DNA of 43,066 bases, from contig CAZDJK010000104.1 in NCBI GenBank assembly GCA_964505725.1, positions 1 through 43,066 of the forward strand, in the 5' to 3' direction. The notes beneath the pieces were generated by a model that was not told the origin of the DNA, did no database searches, and saw nothing but the letters and a program-made list of their open reading frames with translations. Shown here piece after piece: positions 8,484 through 15,448 of the stretch. Source of the stretch: CAVRJC01 sp964505725 (GTDB taxonomy: Bacteria > Actinomycetota > Acidimicrobiia > IMCC26256 > DASPTH01). Numbering within the stretch: position 1 is the stretch's first letter; each line of letters starts with the position of its first letter. Made by a program: the position numbers and the translations under genes.

Positions 8484-9581
8484 ATGGGCGATCACGGTCT
8501 GCAGGTGGGTACGCCCGAGATCCGATCGGTGGGCCCGATCACGTTCGGTCCCGACGACGTGTTGTTCGTCGCCGACAACGTGAGCGCCCGGATCTTCGCC
8601 ATCGACGTGGCGGACGACGGCCCCTCGGCGCCGGCCGATGCGTTCGACCTCGACGCCCTCGATTCGCGGCTCTGCGCGTTCCTCGGCTGCAGCGAGGACG
8701 ACCTCGTGATCCGGGACCTGGCCGTGCACCCGCGTACGCACAACGTGTACCTCTCGGTGATGCGCGGACGCGGCGACGCCGCGATGCCGGTCGTGGTGAG
8801 AATCGACCGCCGCGACGCGACGATCTCGGAGATCGCGCTGCGCGACGTCGCCTTCGCGGAGACGGCCGTGAGCAACGCACCGAGTGAGGACGACGAGCGC
8901 ACCGACGTGCAGTTCGCGGATCCGCCCGAAGGAGAGGTGTTCGAGATCCGGGGGCGCACGCTGCGCCTCGCACGGCCGCCGGCGCGCACCGCGACCGTCA
9001 CCGACATGAGCTACGTCGACGGGACGCTCATCGTCGCCGGCATGTCGAACGAGGAGTTCTCCTCGAACCTCCGGCGCGTCCCGTTCCCGTTCACCGGCGG
9101 CGAGGCGGACAACAGCCTCGAGATCTTCCACGTCTCGCACGGGAAGTGGGAGACCGCCGCTCCCATCCGCACCTTCGTCCCCTACGAGGGCGGGCGCAGC
9201 ATCCTCGCGAGCTACACGTGCACGCCGCTCGTGCACTTCTCGGTGAGCGACTTCGCCACTGGTGAGAAGGCGGTCGGCCGCACGGTCGCGGAGCTGGGAG
9301 CGATGAACCAGCCACTCGACATGGTCTCGTTCCGCCAGGGCGACGACGAATTCCTGCTGATCGCGCACACGAACCACCCCATGATGAAGATCGCCTGCCG
9401 CGACATCGACGGCCAGGAGGGCCTCACGCAGCCGCAGGAGCCGCGCGGGGTGCCGGTCCAGGAGCTCGACATGCCGGGCGTCCGCAAGCTGGCGAACCTC
9501 AATGGCGACTACGTGCTCGCCCTACTGCGCGACGAGTCGGGAGCGCGCAGCCTCCGCTCGCTGAAAACCGCGTCGCTGTAG
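8484..9581 (+). CDS. Beta-propeller-like protein of unknown function
   Basis: A 365-residue protein I cannot place in a named family. It has repeated blade-like units of about 45-60 residues built of strand-turn-strand segments, for example ITFGPDDVLFVADN...ARIFAIDV, DLAVHPRTHNVYLSVM, DMSYVDGTLIVAGM and SFRQGDDEFLLIAHT, resembling NHL, SMP-30 or YncE-like propellers. There is no signal peptide, which is unusual for this kind of protein. The ATG is set by GAGGAGG five bases upstream. The next gene, an Ig-like protein, follows after 19 bases and should be co-transcribed, so the two probably work together. A propeller can bind ligands or proteins or act as a lactonase; the sequence alone does not tell which. 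Confidence 0.72.
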   Translation: MGDHGLQVGTPEIRSVGPITFGPDDVLFVADNVSARIFAIDVADDGPSAPADAFDLDALDSRLCAFLGCSEDDLVIRDLAVHPRTHNVYLSVMRGRGDAAMPVVVRIDRRDATISEIALRDVAFAETAVSNAPSEDDERTDVQFADPPEGEVFEIRGRTLRLARPPARTATVTDMSYVDGTLIVAGMSNEEFSSNLRRVPFPFTGGEADNSLEIFHVSHGKWETAAPIRTFVPYEGGRSILASYTCTPLVHFSVSDFATGEKAVGRTVAELGAMNQPLDMVSFRQGDDEFLLIAHTNHPMMKIACRDIDGQEGLTQPQEPRGVPVQELDMPGVRKLANLNGDYVLALLRDESGARSLRSLKTASL

Positions 9582-9600
9582 CTCCCGGCAAGGGGAACCG

Positions 9601-10716
9601 GTGCGAGCGACCTGGTCGCGGGTCGGGAGCGACGTCGCGCTCCAGATCGTCGACCTGCCCGAAGCCGCGCGCGCCGACCTCGCGGCGATGAGCGACGCGC
9701 AGTTCGCACGCGCGTTCCCGGTGTACGCGGCATCGGTGGCCGCGGCGGACTACCCGCCGGCGGCGCCGTCGACCCTCCAGCCGCTGCCTGGTCGTTACTC
9801 GGCCGCCGGACGCGAGGTGTGCTTCGTCCCCCGGTTCCCGTTCCTCCCGGGGACCACGTACACGGTGCTCGTGCACCGGGACCTCCTGACGCCCGCTGGT
9901 GGCCAAGGAACCTCGAGCTTCGACCGGGAGGACTACGACGCGCGGTCGATTGCCTTCGCTCCCGACCCCGGCGAACCGGTGACGTCGGTGGTCGAGATCT
10001 ACCCCACTGCGCGCGAGGTGCCCCGCAACCTGCTCCGGCTCTACGTCGAGTTCTCCGCTCCGATGGCCGAAGGAGGGATCGAGCGGCACGTGCACCTGCG
10101 GCCGGGTGGCGACGGCCCCGATCTCGAGGGCGCGTTCCTGCCCATGGACGCCGAGCTCTGGGATCCCGACCGCCGCCGCGTCACCTTGATGCTCGACCCG
10201 GCGCGCATCAAGCGCGGGCTGGCCCCCCACCAGGAGGCCGGGTACGCGTTGACGCCGGGCACAATGGTGGAGGTCGTCGTCGACGCCGAGCTCCGCGACG
10301 CGATGGGGCGGGCTCTCACCGCGGCCCGGACACGCCGCTACTTGGTCGGTCCCGACGTACGCGAGCACGTCGACCCGTGCGGGTGGGAGGTCGTGCCACC
10401 TGCGCGAGCGACGGCCGACCCGCTCGTGCTCCGGTTCCCTCGCCCGCTCGACCACGCCCTCCTCCTGCACTGCATCGGCGTGACCGCGGGTGGCGCACCG
10501 GTGGCGGGAACCGTCTCGGTGAGCGACGGCGAGCGGCAGTGGGCGTTCACACCGTCCACGGCGTGGAGCGACCGGGGCTACGAGATCGTCGTGGACCCGA
10601 TCCTGGAGGACCTGGCGGGGAACTCGCTCACCCGGGTGTTCGATCGTGATCTCGACGTGCCCGCGCACGCGCCGCGGCCGCACCCGCCGGTCGTGCTCAC
10701 GTTCGCGCCGTCCTGA
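9601..10716 (+). CDS. Protein with Ig-like (Big_5-type) segments, partner of the propeller-like protein
   Basis: A 371-residue protein starting at GTG 9601, with AAGGGG seven bases upstream. The middle (about residues 140-260) looks like a bacterial Ig-like Big_5 domain: RLYVEFSAPMAEGGIERHV followed by a long hydrophilic loop and a region with AELRDAMGRALT. A second, similar unit at about 275-370 has LVLRFPRPLDHALL and DPILEDLAGNSLTRVFDRDL. Such domains usually sit in exported proteins, yet no signal peptide or lipobox is visible. It follows the propeller-like gene by 19 bases, indicating an operon. Function is unknown; a surface or periplasmic assembly role would require a non-classical export route or a longer precursor. 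Confidence 0.7.
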   Translation: MRATWSRVGSDVALQIVDLPEAARADLAAMSDAQFARAFPVYAASVAAADYPPAAPSTLQPLPGRYSAAGREVCFVPRFPFLPGTTYTVLVHRDLLTPAGGQGTSSFDREDYDARSIAFAPDPGEPVTSVVEIYPTAREVPRNLLRLYVEFSAPMAEGGIERHVHLRPGGDGPDLEGAFLPMDAELWDPDRRRVTLMLDPARIKRGLAPHQEAGYALTPGTMVEVVVDAELRDAMGRALTAARTRRYLVGPDVREHVDPCGWEVVPPARATADPLVLRFPRPLDHALLLHCIGVTAGGAPVAGTVSVSDGERQWAFTPSTAWSDRGYEIVVDPILEDLAGNSLTRVFDRDLDVPAHAPRPHPPVVLTFAPS

Positions 10717-10728
10717 CGCCGGCGGTGG

Positions 10729-11025
10729 TCAGCGCCGCAGGTGGACGTAGTGCTCGCTGACCGCCAGGGACCACAGGAGGAACGTCGCCGAGATGACGGC
10801 GATCCGCAGCCGACCCACCTGGGCCGGCCGCAGCGCGACCTCGTAGTCCGGCAGGGCCGTCACGGGCACACGGGCGGCGCGTGGGCGTACGGGGACGAGG
10901 TCGTCGATTGGGAACGCGCGGATGCGACGGTCGCGCCGGACCATGAACACCGCCCACACGACGAACACCACCACCGCGGCCATGAAGCACAGCCCGATGG
11001 TCAGCGACGCGCGACTGACTCCCAT
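10729..11025 (-). CDS. Small membrane protein, two predicted helices, 98 residues
   Basis: A 98-residue protein with two hydrophobic segments, about residues 8-28 (LTIGLCFMAAVVVFVVWAVF) and 74-92 (RIAVISATFLLWSLAVS), joined by a 45-residue basic and proline-containing loop. It is likely an inner-membrane protein with the loop in the cytoplasm (MVRRDRRIR after helix 1). I do not recognise the family. The ATG at 11025 is chosen over upstream in-frame codons because GAGGGG lies six bases before it and the hydrophobic helix follows directly. It converges on the Ig-like gene with a 12-base gap. The dense positive charges and natural start support a real gene. Confidence 0.65.
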   Translation of the reverse strand: MGVSRASLTIGLCFMAAVVVFVVWAVFMVRRDRRIRAFPIDDLVPVRPRAARVPVTALPDYEVALRPAQVGRLRIAVISATFLLWSLAVSEHYVHLRR

Positions 11026-11133
11026 GTTCACCCCTCGGGGACGGGGCGCCTGCTTGCTCGCATTCTCTACCCAAGGCGCACGAAGCACCAATCGGCATGC
11101 GGCCGGCCACGGCGCTGACCGTCGCCGACGGGG

Positions 11134-11421
11134 TCACGGCGTCCCGAAGTGAGCGACGAGGCCGGCGGCGTAGTGCTGTTCCCACGGCTCGTCGGGCCCG
11201 GTCGCGTTGTACTCCTTGTCGAGGCTCACGAGCATCCAGACGAGCTCGCTCGGCACCGGCGTCGAGCCGAGGAGCGCGGGCAGCTCCGAGAGGCGGATCA
11301 GCCAGTCGGCGTACCACGACGCCCAGTCGTCGTCGGCGCCGTCGACGATGCGGTACACGCGGTGATGGGTCTCACCCGCCTCGTGCAGGAGATCGGCGAC
11401 GGCCGCAGCGGTGTCGGGCAT
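11134..11421 (-). CDS. Small acidic protein of unknown function, 95 residues
   Basis: A 95-residue protein with a very strong Shine-Dalgarno (GAGGAGGAG) before the ATG at 11421. It is acidic and Trp/Tyr-rich: ADDDWASWYADWLIRLSELPALLG followed by VPSELVWMLVSLDKEYNAT. It looks like a compact helical cytosolic protein without signal or membrane segment, and I do not know its family. It is transcribed divergently from the DUF5655-like gene 35 bases away. An in-frame ATG 12 codons upstream (near 11457) was rejected because it has no ribosome binding site and would overlap the opposite gene's start. Confidence 0.68.
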   Translation of the reverse strand: MPDTAAAVADLLHEAGETHHRVYRIVDGADDDWASWYADWLIRLSELPALLGSTPVPSELVWMLVSLDKEYNATGPDEPWEQHYAAGLVAHFGTP

Positions 11422-11444
11422 GGCTCCTCCTCGGTTGGGTGCTG

Positions 11445-11450
11445 CATGAT
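11445..11450 (+). promoter_or_regulatory. Putative -10 element (CATGAT) for a leaderless DUF5655-like mRNA
   Basis: CATGAT ends six bases before the ATG at 11457; the start codon would be the first base of the transcript. Confidence 0.4.
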
Positions 11451-11456
11451 CTCGCA

Positions 11457-11870
11457 ATGGCCCGCTGGACCTGCCCGCGGTGCGACCGCGAATTCGGCAA
11501 CGCCCATCAGGCTCACACGTGTGTTCCCGGCACCACTGTCGACCAGGTGTTCACCGGTCGGGTCGTGTGGCAACGGGCGATCTTCGACGCGGTGCTCGAC
11601 CACCTCGAGGCGCTCGGCCCGGTGCACTGCGATGCGGTCTCGGTGGGGGTGTTCCTCAAACGCGGGCAGAAGTTCGCCGAGGCGCGCCCGCAGGTGAGGA
11701 GCCTGTCGCTCGAGCTGGTGCTCCCCCGGCAGGTGCCCGACGCGCGGGTTGCGAAGCACATCCGCATCTCCGCGAGTCGGGTGGTGCACGTCGTGAAGCT
11801 CACCGAGACGGCGCAGGTCGACGCGCAGCTCCGGGCGTGGCTCACGGAGTCGTACGACGCGGCGGGATGA
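11457..11870 (+). CDS. DUF5655-like protein with N-terminal zinc-finger-type motif
   Basis: A 137-residue protein that opens with WTCPRCDREFGNAHQAHTC: Cys5 and Cys8, then His and Cys near residues 19-21, a likely zinc finger. The following ~110 residues (VFTGRVVWQRAIFDAVLDHL, VGVFLKRGQKFAEARPQ, VVHVVKLTETAQVDAQLRAWL) match the general plan of DUF5655 proteins, which are widespread and of unknown function; they typically end in a helix carrying a conserved hydrophobic patch. It has no Shine-Dalgarno, and the -10-like hexamer at 11445-11450 fits a leaderless mRNA. The end overlaps nothing; a 30-residue gene on the other strand begins shortly after. Confidence 0.72.
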   Translation: MARWTCPRCDREFGNAHQAHTCVPGTTVDQVFTGRVVWQRAIFDAVLDHLEALGPVHCDAVSVGVFLKRGQKFAEARPQVRSLSLELVLPRQVPDARVAKHIRISASRVVHVVKLTETAQVDAQLRAWLTESYDAAG

Positions 11871-11894
11871 CCGGTGCGGGACGCGGCCGGCGGC

Positions 11895-11987
11895 TCAGTA
11901 CCGCCGGCGTTTGCGCATGGAGAACCAGGCGAACACGCAGAGGATCGCGAGGATGAAGAACGCGCCGACACCGATGCCGATGTACAC
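11895..11987 (-). CDS. Leaderless 30-residue membrane micropeptide
   Basis: A very short frame, GTG at 11987 to TGA at 11895. It encodes one hydrophobic helix (YIGIGVGAFFILAILCVFAW, residues 2-21) followed by a basic tail (SMRKRRRY), the classic single-pass layout with the tail in the cytoplasm. A TAGGCT hexamer lies seven bases before the GTG and there is no Shine-Dalgarno, which matches the leaderless pattern of larger genes in this window. The divergent MaoC gene starts 120 bases away. The function is unknown; single-helix micropeptides often tune membrane enzymes or transporters. Evidence is composition plus promoter position, so it needs conservation support. Confidence 0.55.
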   Translation of the reverse strand: MYIGIGVGAFFILAILCVFAWFSMRKRRRY

Positions 11988-11994
11988 GGCCCGC

Positions 11995-12000
11995 AGCCTA
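11995..12000 (-). promoter_or_regulatory. Putative -10 element (TAGGCT) for the micropeptide gene
   Basis: On the minus strand TAGGCT sits seven bases before the GTG at 11987, leaving a leader of at most one base. Confidence 0.4.
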
Positions 12001-12045
12001 GAGGGTCGTCGGCGGCGGGAGAGGCGCCCGCACGCGCCGACCTTG

Positions 12046-12051
12046 TACGAT
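12046..12051 (+). promoter_or_regulatory. Putative -10 element (TACGAT) of the MaoC gene pair
   Basis: TACGAT would start transcription near 12058, giving a ~50-base leader that contains the GAGGGGAG Shine-Dalgarno at 12091-12098. Confidence 0.4.
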
Positions 12052-12107
12052 CCGGCGCGTCACGCCGACGCGCGACCGAAGACTTCTCTCGAGGGGAGAC
12101 GCCGAGG

Positions 12108-12641
12108 ATGACCGCCGAGCGCTTTCCGGTGGAGGCGAGCCACGTGATGATGTTCGCCCGCGCCATCGCCGATCCCAATCCCGTGTACTCGGATCCCGAG
12201 TACGCCGCGAACACAGAGGTGGGGGGGATCATCGCGCCCCCGACCTTCGCGCAGGCGAGCGCGCAGTTCGACCCCGACTACTTCCTGCGCCCCAAGATCG
12301 GCCAGCCCTGGTTCGGCTCCGGCCGCGAGGCAACCGGCCTGCAGCGTGCCGCGAGCGGTGCGAGTGGCAGCGGGGGTTCCGGCGCCGGCGGCTCCGGGAG
12401 TGGGGGAGGCGGAGGCGGGCTCCACGCCGAGCAGCATTTCGAGTACCACCGCACCCCGCGGGTCGGCGACGTGCTGAGCGCCACGACCCGCCCGGGCGAG
12501 CGGTGGGAGAAGCAGGGCCGTTCGGGCACGCTGAAGTTCTCGGAGACCGTCACCGAGTACCGCGACCAGAACGGCGACCTCGTGGTGACGGCCCGCTCGG
12601 TCGGCGTCCAGACCGCCGGCCCCGTGGTGAGGGGGGACTGA
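12108..12641 (+). CDS. MaoC-like dehydratase N-terminal-type subunit (HadA/HadC-like) with Gly/Ser insert
   Basis: A 177-residue hot-dog-fold protein of the MaoC N-terminal group. The region IADPNPVYSDPEYA (residues ~20-33) aligns with the hydratase motif of the next gene, but the catalytic histidine position is Tyr27, so this is probably the substrate-shaping, non-catalytic partner, as in HadAB-type heterodimers. A run of almost pure Gly/Ser/Ala (residues 81-104) interrupts the fold before LHAEQHFEYHRTPRVGD. The downstream catalytic subunit overlaps by one base (TGATG), so the two are translationally coupled and expected in 1:1 ratio. Hydration of a trans-2-enoyl-CoA or enoyl-ACP is the family reaction; a CoA substrate fits the neighbours. 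Confidence 0.83.
   Translation: MTAERFPVEASHVMMFARAIADPNPVYSDPEYAANTEVGGIIAPPTFAQASAQFDPDYFLRPKIGQPWFGSGREATGLQRAASGASGSGGSGAGGSGSGGGGGGLHAEQHFEYHRTPRVGDVLSATTRPGERWEKQGRSGTLKFSETVTEYRDQNGDLVVTARSVGVQTAGPVVRGD
12348..12419 (+). repeat. Gly/Ser codon-rich low-complexity insert within the MaoC-like subunit
   Basis: About 24 codons (residues 81-104) are nearly all Gly, Ser or Ala and end in a run of six glycines. The reading frame is kept on both sides, so this is an in-frame insert rather than damage. Confidence 0.8.
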
Positions 12642-13063
12642 TGGCGGTGAGCGCGAAGTCGCTCGAGGTCGGCGCGTCACGCGAGCTGCCGCTCGTCGAC
12701 GATCTCACCCGTACCCAGATCGTCATGTACGCCGGCGCTTCGGGTGACTACAACCCGCTCCACAGCGACGACAAGTACACCCGCGAGGTCGCGGGCTACC
12801 CCGGCGTGTTCGCGCACGGCATGCTCACGATGGGCATGACCGGCCGCGTGCTCACCGACTGGTTCGGCGACGGACGGCTCACCCGCTACGGCGTCCGGTT
12901 CGTGAAGCAGGTGTGGCCCGGCGACACGCTCACCGCCACCGCGACCGTCGACGCGATACGCGAGGACGACGGTGTCCCCTACGCCGACGTCTCGGTCGTC
13001 ACCGTCAACCAGGACGGCGACCCCGTGGTGACCGGGAGCGCGACCGCCCGGCTCGATCCGTAG
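12641..13063 (+). CDS. MaoC-family (R)-specific enoyl-CoA hydratase, catalytic subunit (HadB-like)
   Basis: A 140-residue hot-dog hydratase. The family motif is complete: YAGASGDYNPLHSD with Asp36 and His41 as the catalytic pair, then GVFAHGMLTMG. It adds water to a trans-2-enoyl thioester to give the (R)-3-hydroxyacyl product, the usual outcome for this fold. Overlaps the upstream partner gene by one base, with a purine-rich GAGGGGGGA upstream, so expression is coupled. The (R)-stereochemistry would suit an MFE2-type SDR such as the one at 32143. No mycolic acid genes are visible, so a catabolic or other lipid role is more likely than mycolate synthesis. Confidence 0.9.
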   Translation: MAVSAKSLEVGASRELPLVDDLTRTQIVMYAGASGDYNPLHSDDKYTREVAGYPGVFAHGMLTMGMTGRVLTDWFGDGRLTRYGVRFVKQVWPGDTLTATATVDAIREDDGVPYADVSVVTVNQDGDPVVTGSATARLDP

Positions 13064-13099
13064 CCGACCGGGCGGTTCGGCGGCGCGTCGCGGCCGGGC

Positions 13100-14011
13100 T
13101 CACCCCCCGGAGCGCACCTCTTCCTTCGTCGCGAGCACGACCGGGGGCGCCTCACGCCAATTCGTGATGCCGTCCTCCTCGAGCGCCGCCGGCATCTTGT
13201 TCTCGTGGATCTCGGCCCAGTGCGAGTGGTTGAGCTGGTGGATGGTGAAGCACGCGGCCAGCGCGTTCTGGAAGCCCATGTTGTCGACGGTCTGGTTCAC
13301 CGACTCCTTGATGAGCAGGGCCGTCATCGTCGGGAGGGCGGCGATCCGGCGGGCGAACTCGAGCGTCTGGTCGGAGAGCTGATCGGCGGGGAAGACCTTG
13401 CTGACCATGCCGAGGCGATAGGCCTCGTCGACATCGAGCGCGTCACCGGTGAGCATGAGCTCCTTGGTCTTCCGGGGCCCGAACTCCCACGGGTGGGCGA
13501 AGTACTCGACGCCGCACATGCCGAGGCGGGTTCCCACGACATCGGCGAACCGCGCGTTGTCGGCCGCGACGATGAGGTCGCACGCCCACATGAGCATCAG
13601 GCCGGCGGCGTAGACGGTGCCCTGGACCTGCGCGACGGTGATCTTGCGCAGGTTCCGCCACCGCTTCGTGTTCTCGAAGAAGTAGTGCCACTCCTGGAGC
13701 ATGCGGTTCTCGGCGCCCTTGCGGGTGCCGCCGTTGATCCCGTACGACGGGTGGAAGTCGGGGCCACCGGGAGTGCGCTCGGCGATCGCCTCGCCCGAGC
13801 CGAGGTCGTGGCCCGACGAGAAGATCGGGCCGACGCCGCCGAAGATGACCACCCGGATCTTGTCGTCCTTCTCGGCCTCGAGGAAGGCGTGGTCGAGCTC
13901 GACGAGCAGGCCCCGGTTCTGGGCGTTGCGGCTCTTCTCGCGGCTGAGCATGATGCGCGCGATGGTGCCGTCGTCGAGCGTCTCGTAGGTGACGTACTGG
14001 TAGTCGGCCAT
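13100..14011 (-). CDS. Atypical crotonase-fold (enoyl-CoA hydratase/isomerase family) protein
   Basis: A 303-residue crotonase homologue. The oxyanion-hole segments are recognisable (FSSGHDLGSGE and a VYAAGLMLMWACDLIVAAD block), and a C-terminal helical region follows (TMTALLIKESVNQT). The two glutamates used by classical hydratases are absent: the first site reads AAGLM where GGGLE is usual, and the second site reads DVVGTRLG. An extra ~35-residue loop (about 75-110) follows the first oxyanion segment. It may catalyse isomerisation, hydrolysis, decarboxylation or C-C cleavage. The ATG at 14011 has GAGGA about six bases upstream. Same strand as the acyl-CoA dehydrogenase pair, 150 bases after it, so possibly the end of that operon. 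Confidence 0.85.
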   Translation of the reverse strand: MADYQYVTYETLDDGTIARIMLSREKSRNAQNRGLLVELDHAFLEAEKDDKIRVVIFGGVGPIFSSGHDLGSGEAIAERTPGGPDFHPSYGINGGTRKGAENRMLQEWHYFFENTKRWRNLRKITVAQVQGTVYAAGLMLMWACDLIVAADNARFADVVGTRLGMCGVEYFAHPWEFGPRKTKELMLTGDALDVDEAYRLGMVSKVFPADQLSDQTLEFARRIAALPTMTALLIKESVNQTVDNMGFQNALAACFTIHQLNHSHWAEIHENKMPAALEEDGITNWREAPPVVLATKEEVRSGG

Positions 14012-14161
14012 TTCGTCCTCTTTCGGTTCGGTGTGTCGCGTGACGGGCACGCGCCCCCCGGCGCCGGCATCCGTCTCCTGCTGTGGCCCGAGTACAACAC
14101 AGCCCCCCGGCCCCCGCAAGGCGGAGACCGGCCCGATGCCGATGGCGACGCACCCACCGCG

Positions 14162-15448
14162 CTACGGGTTGACCGGCGGCCCCTTCGGGACGTCGCGGAA
14201 CGGCAGGTTGCGGTCGTGCGTGACCTCGCGAGGCATCCCGAGCACGCGCTCGCTGATGTTGTTGCGCGCCATCTCGGTGGTGCCGCCGCCGATGCAGGAC
14301 GCCTGGCGCATCAGGTACGTCATGCCGTAGCCCGAGGCCCGGTCGTCGGCGGCGACCGCGGCCGCCGCCGGCCCTGCCACCTCGAGCCCCACCGACGCCG
14401 CCCGCACGCCGATCACGCCGCTCATGAGCCGGCCGATCGCGGCGGCAGTGTCGGGGATCACGCCCGCGGCCATGCCGGTGCTGATGCGCCTGTTGAGCTC
14501 ACCGTGGACCCGCTGCAGCGTGCGCACTTCGCCGATCATGTCGCGCACGCGTGGATCCGAGAGCCGACCGTTGGCGCGCGCGAGCTCGATGAGAGGGTCG
14601 GCGTTGGCCTGCCCGCCCGAGACGCGCACCCGCGGCCCGGTGATGTAGGGCGACCCGCCGCCGACCGCGACCCGTTCGTGGAACATCCAGCGTGTGCCGA
14701 TGGTCCAGCCGTCGTCGACCTCGCCGACGCGGTTCTCGTCCGCGACCCGGAGGTCGGTCATGAACTCCTGGCAGAACTCGCGCGAGCCGTTGATCATCTC
14801 GATGCGGTGCAGCTCGATGTTGGGCTGGTGGATCTTGATGATGAAGACGCTCAGCCCGCGGTGCTTGGGAACGTCCCAGTTCGTGCGGAGGAGGCAGAGC
14901 CCGTAGTCGGAGAACCACGCGCCGGTCGTCCAGATCTTCGAGCCGTTGACGATCCACTCGTCGCCGTCTCGCACCGCGGTGGTCAGCGCGCCGGCGACGT
15001 CGGACCCGCCGCTCGGCTCGGAGAGGAACTGCATCCAGATCTCCTCGCCCTTCAGGATGGCGGGGAGGTGCCGCTGCTTCTGCGCCTCGGAGCCGAACTC
15101 GAGCAGCACTGCGGCGCACGGCGCGAACGTCGGGACCTGGATGACCTGCGGGAGCTCGTAGCCCACGACTTCCTCGTTGAACGCCTCCTGGTGCGCAGGG
15201 GTGAGCCCGAGTCCGCCGTACTCCTTCGGGAAACAGACTCCTGCGAACCCGCCGTCGAACAGCGTGCGCTGGAGCTCCCGAGCGCGGGAGATGTAGGCGA
15301 GCTCCTCCTCCTCGGTGTCGCCGCGGAGATAGACGTCGCCCGCGTTCCGCGCCGGCGGCAGGTTGGCCTTGAGCCACGTGCGGGCCCGGGCCCGGAACGA
15401 CTCGACGCTCTCGATCTCGGTGGGAGCGTTCGCTTCGGTGGTGGTCAT
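14162..15448 (-). CDS. Acyl-CoA dehydrogenase, likely subunit of a heteromeric pair (1)
   Basis: A 428-residue acyl-CoA dehydrogenase. The FAD- and substrate-binding signature is clear: IWMQFLSEPSGGSDVAG, then DEWIVNGSKIWTTGAW, and a C-terminal GGGTTEMARNNISERVLGMPRE. These enzymes make a 2,3-double bond in an acyl-CoA and pass electrons to ETF. The usual C-terminal YEGT glutamate position is not present, as in subunits of alpha2beta2 dehydrogenases. Its start overlaps the stop of the upstream dehydrogenase by four bases (ATGA), strongly suggesting a 1:1 complex. Steroid-degrading pairs of mycobacteria (FadE26/27, FadE28/29 types) are the best-known precedents. Substrate here is unknown. Confidence 0.9.
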   Translation of the reverse strand: MTTTEANAPTEIESVESFRARARTWLKANLPPARNAGDVYLRGDTEEEELAYISRARELQRTLFDGGFAGVCFPKEYGGLGLTPAHQEAFNEEVVGYELPQVIQVPTFAPCAAVLLEFGSEAQKQRHLPAILKGEEIWMQFLSEPSGGSDVAGALTTAVRDGDEWIVNGSKIWTTGAWFSDYGLCLLRTNWDVPKHRGLSVFIIKIHQPNIELHRIEMINGSREFCQEFMTDLRVADENRVGEVDDGWTIGTRWMFHERVAVGGGSPYITGPRVRVSGGQANADPLIELARANGRLSDPRVRDMIGEVRTLQRVHGELNRRISTGMAAGVIPDTAAAIGRLMSGVIGVRAASVGLEVAGPAAAAVAADDRASGYGMTYLMRQASCIGGGTTEMARNNISERVLGMPREVTHDRNLPFRDVPKGPPVNP

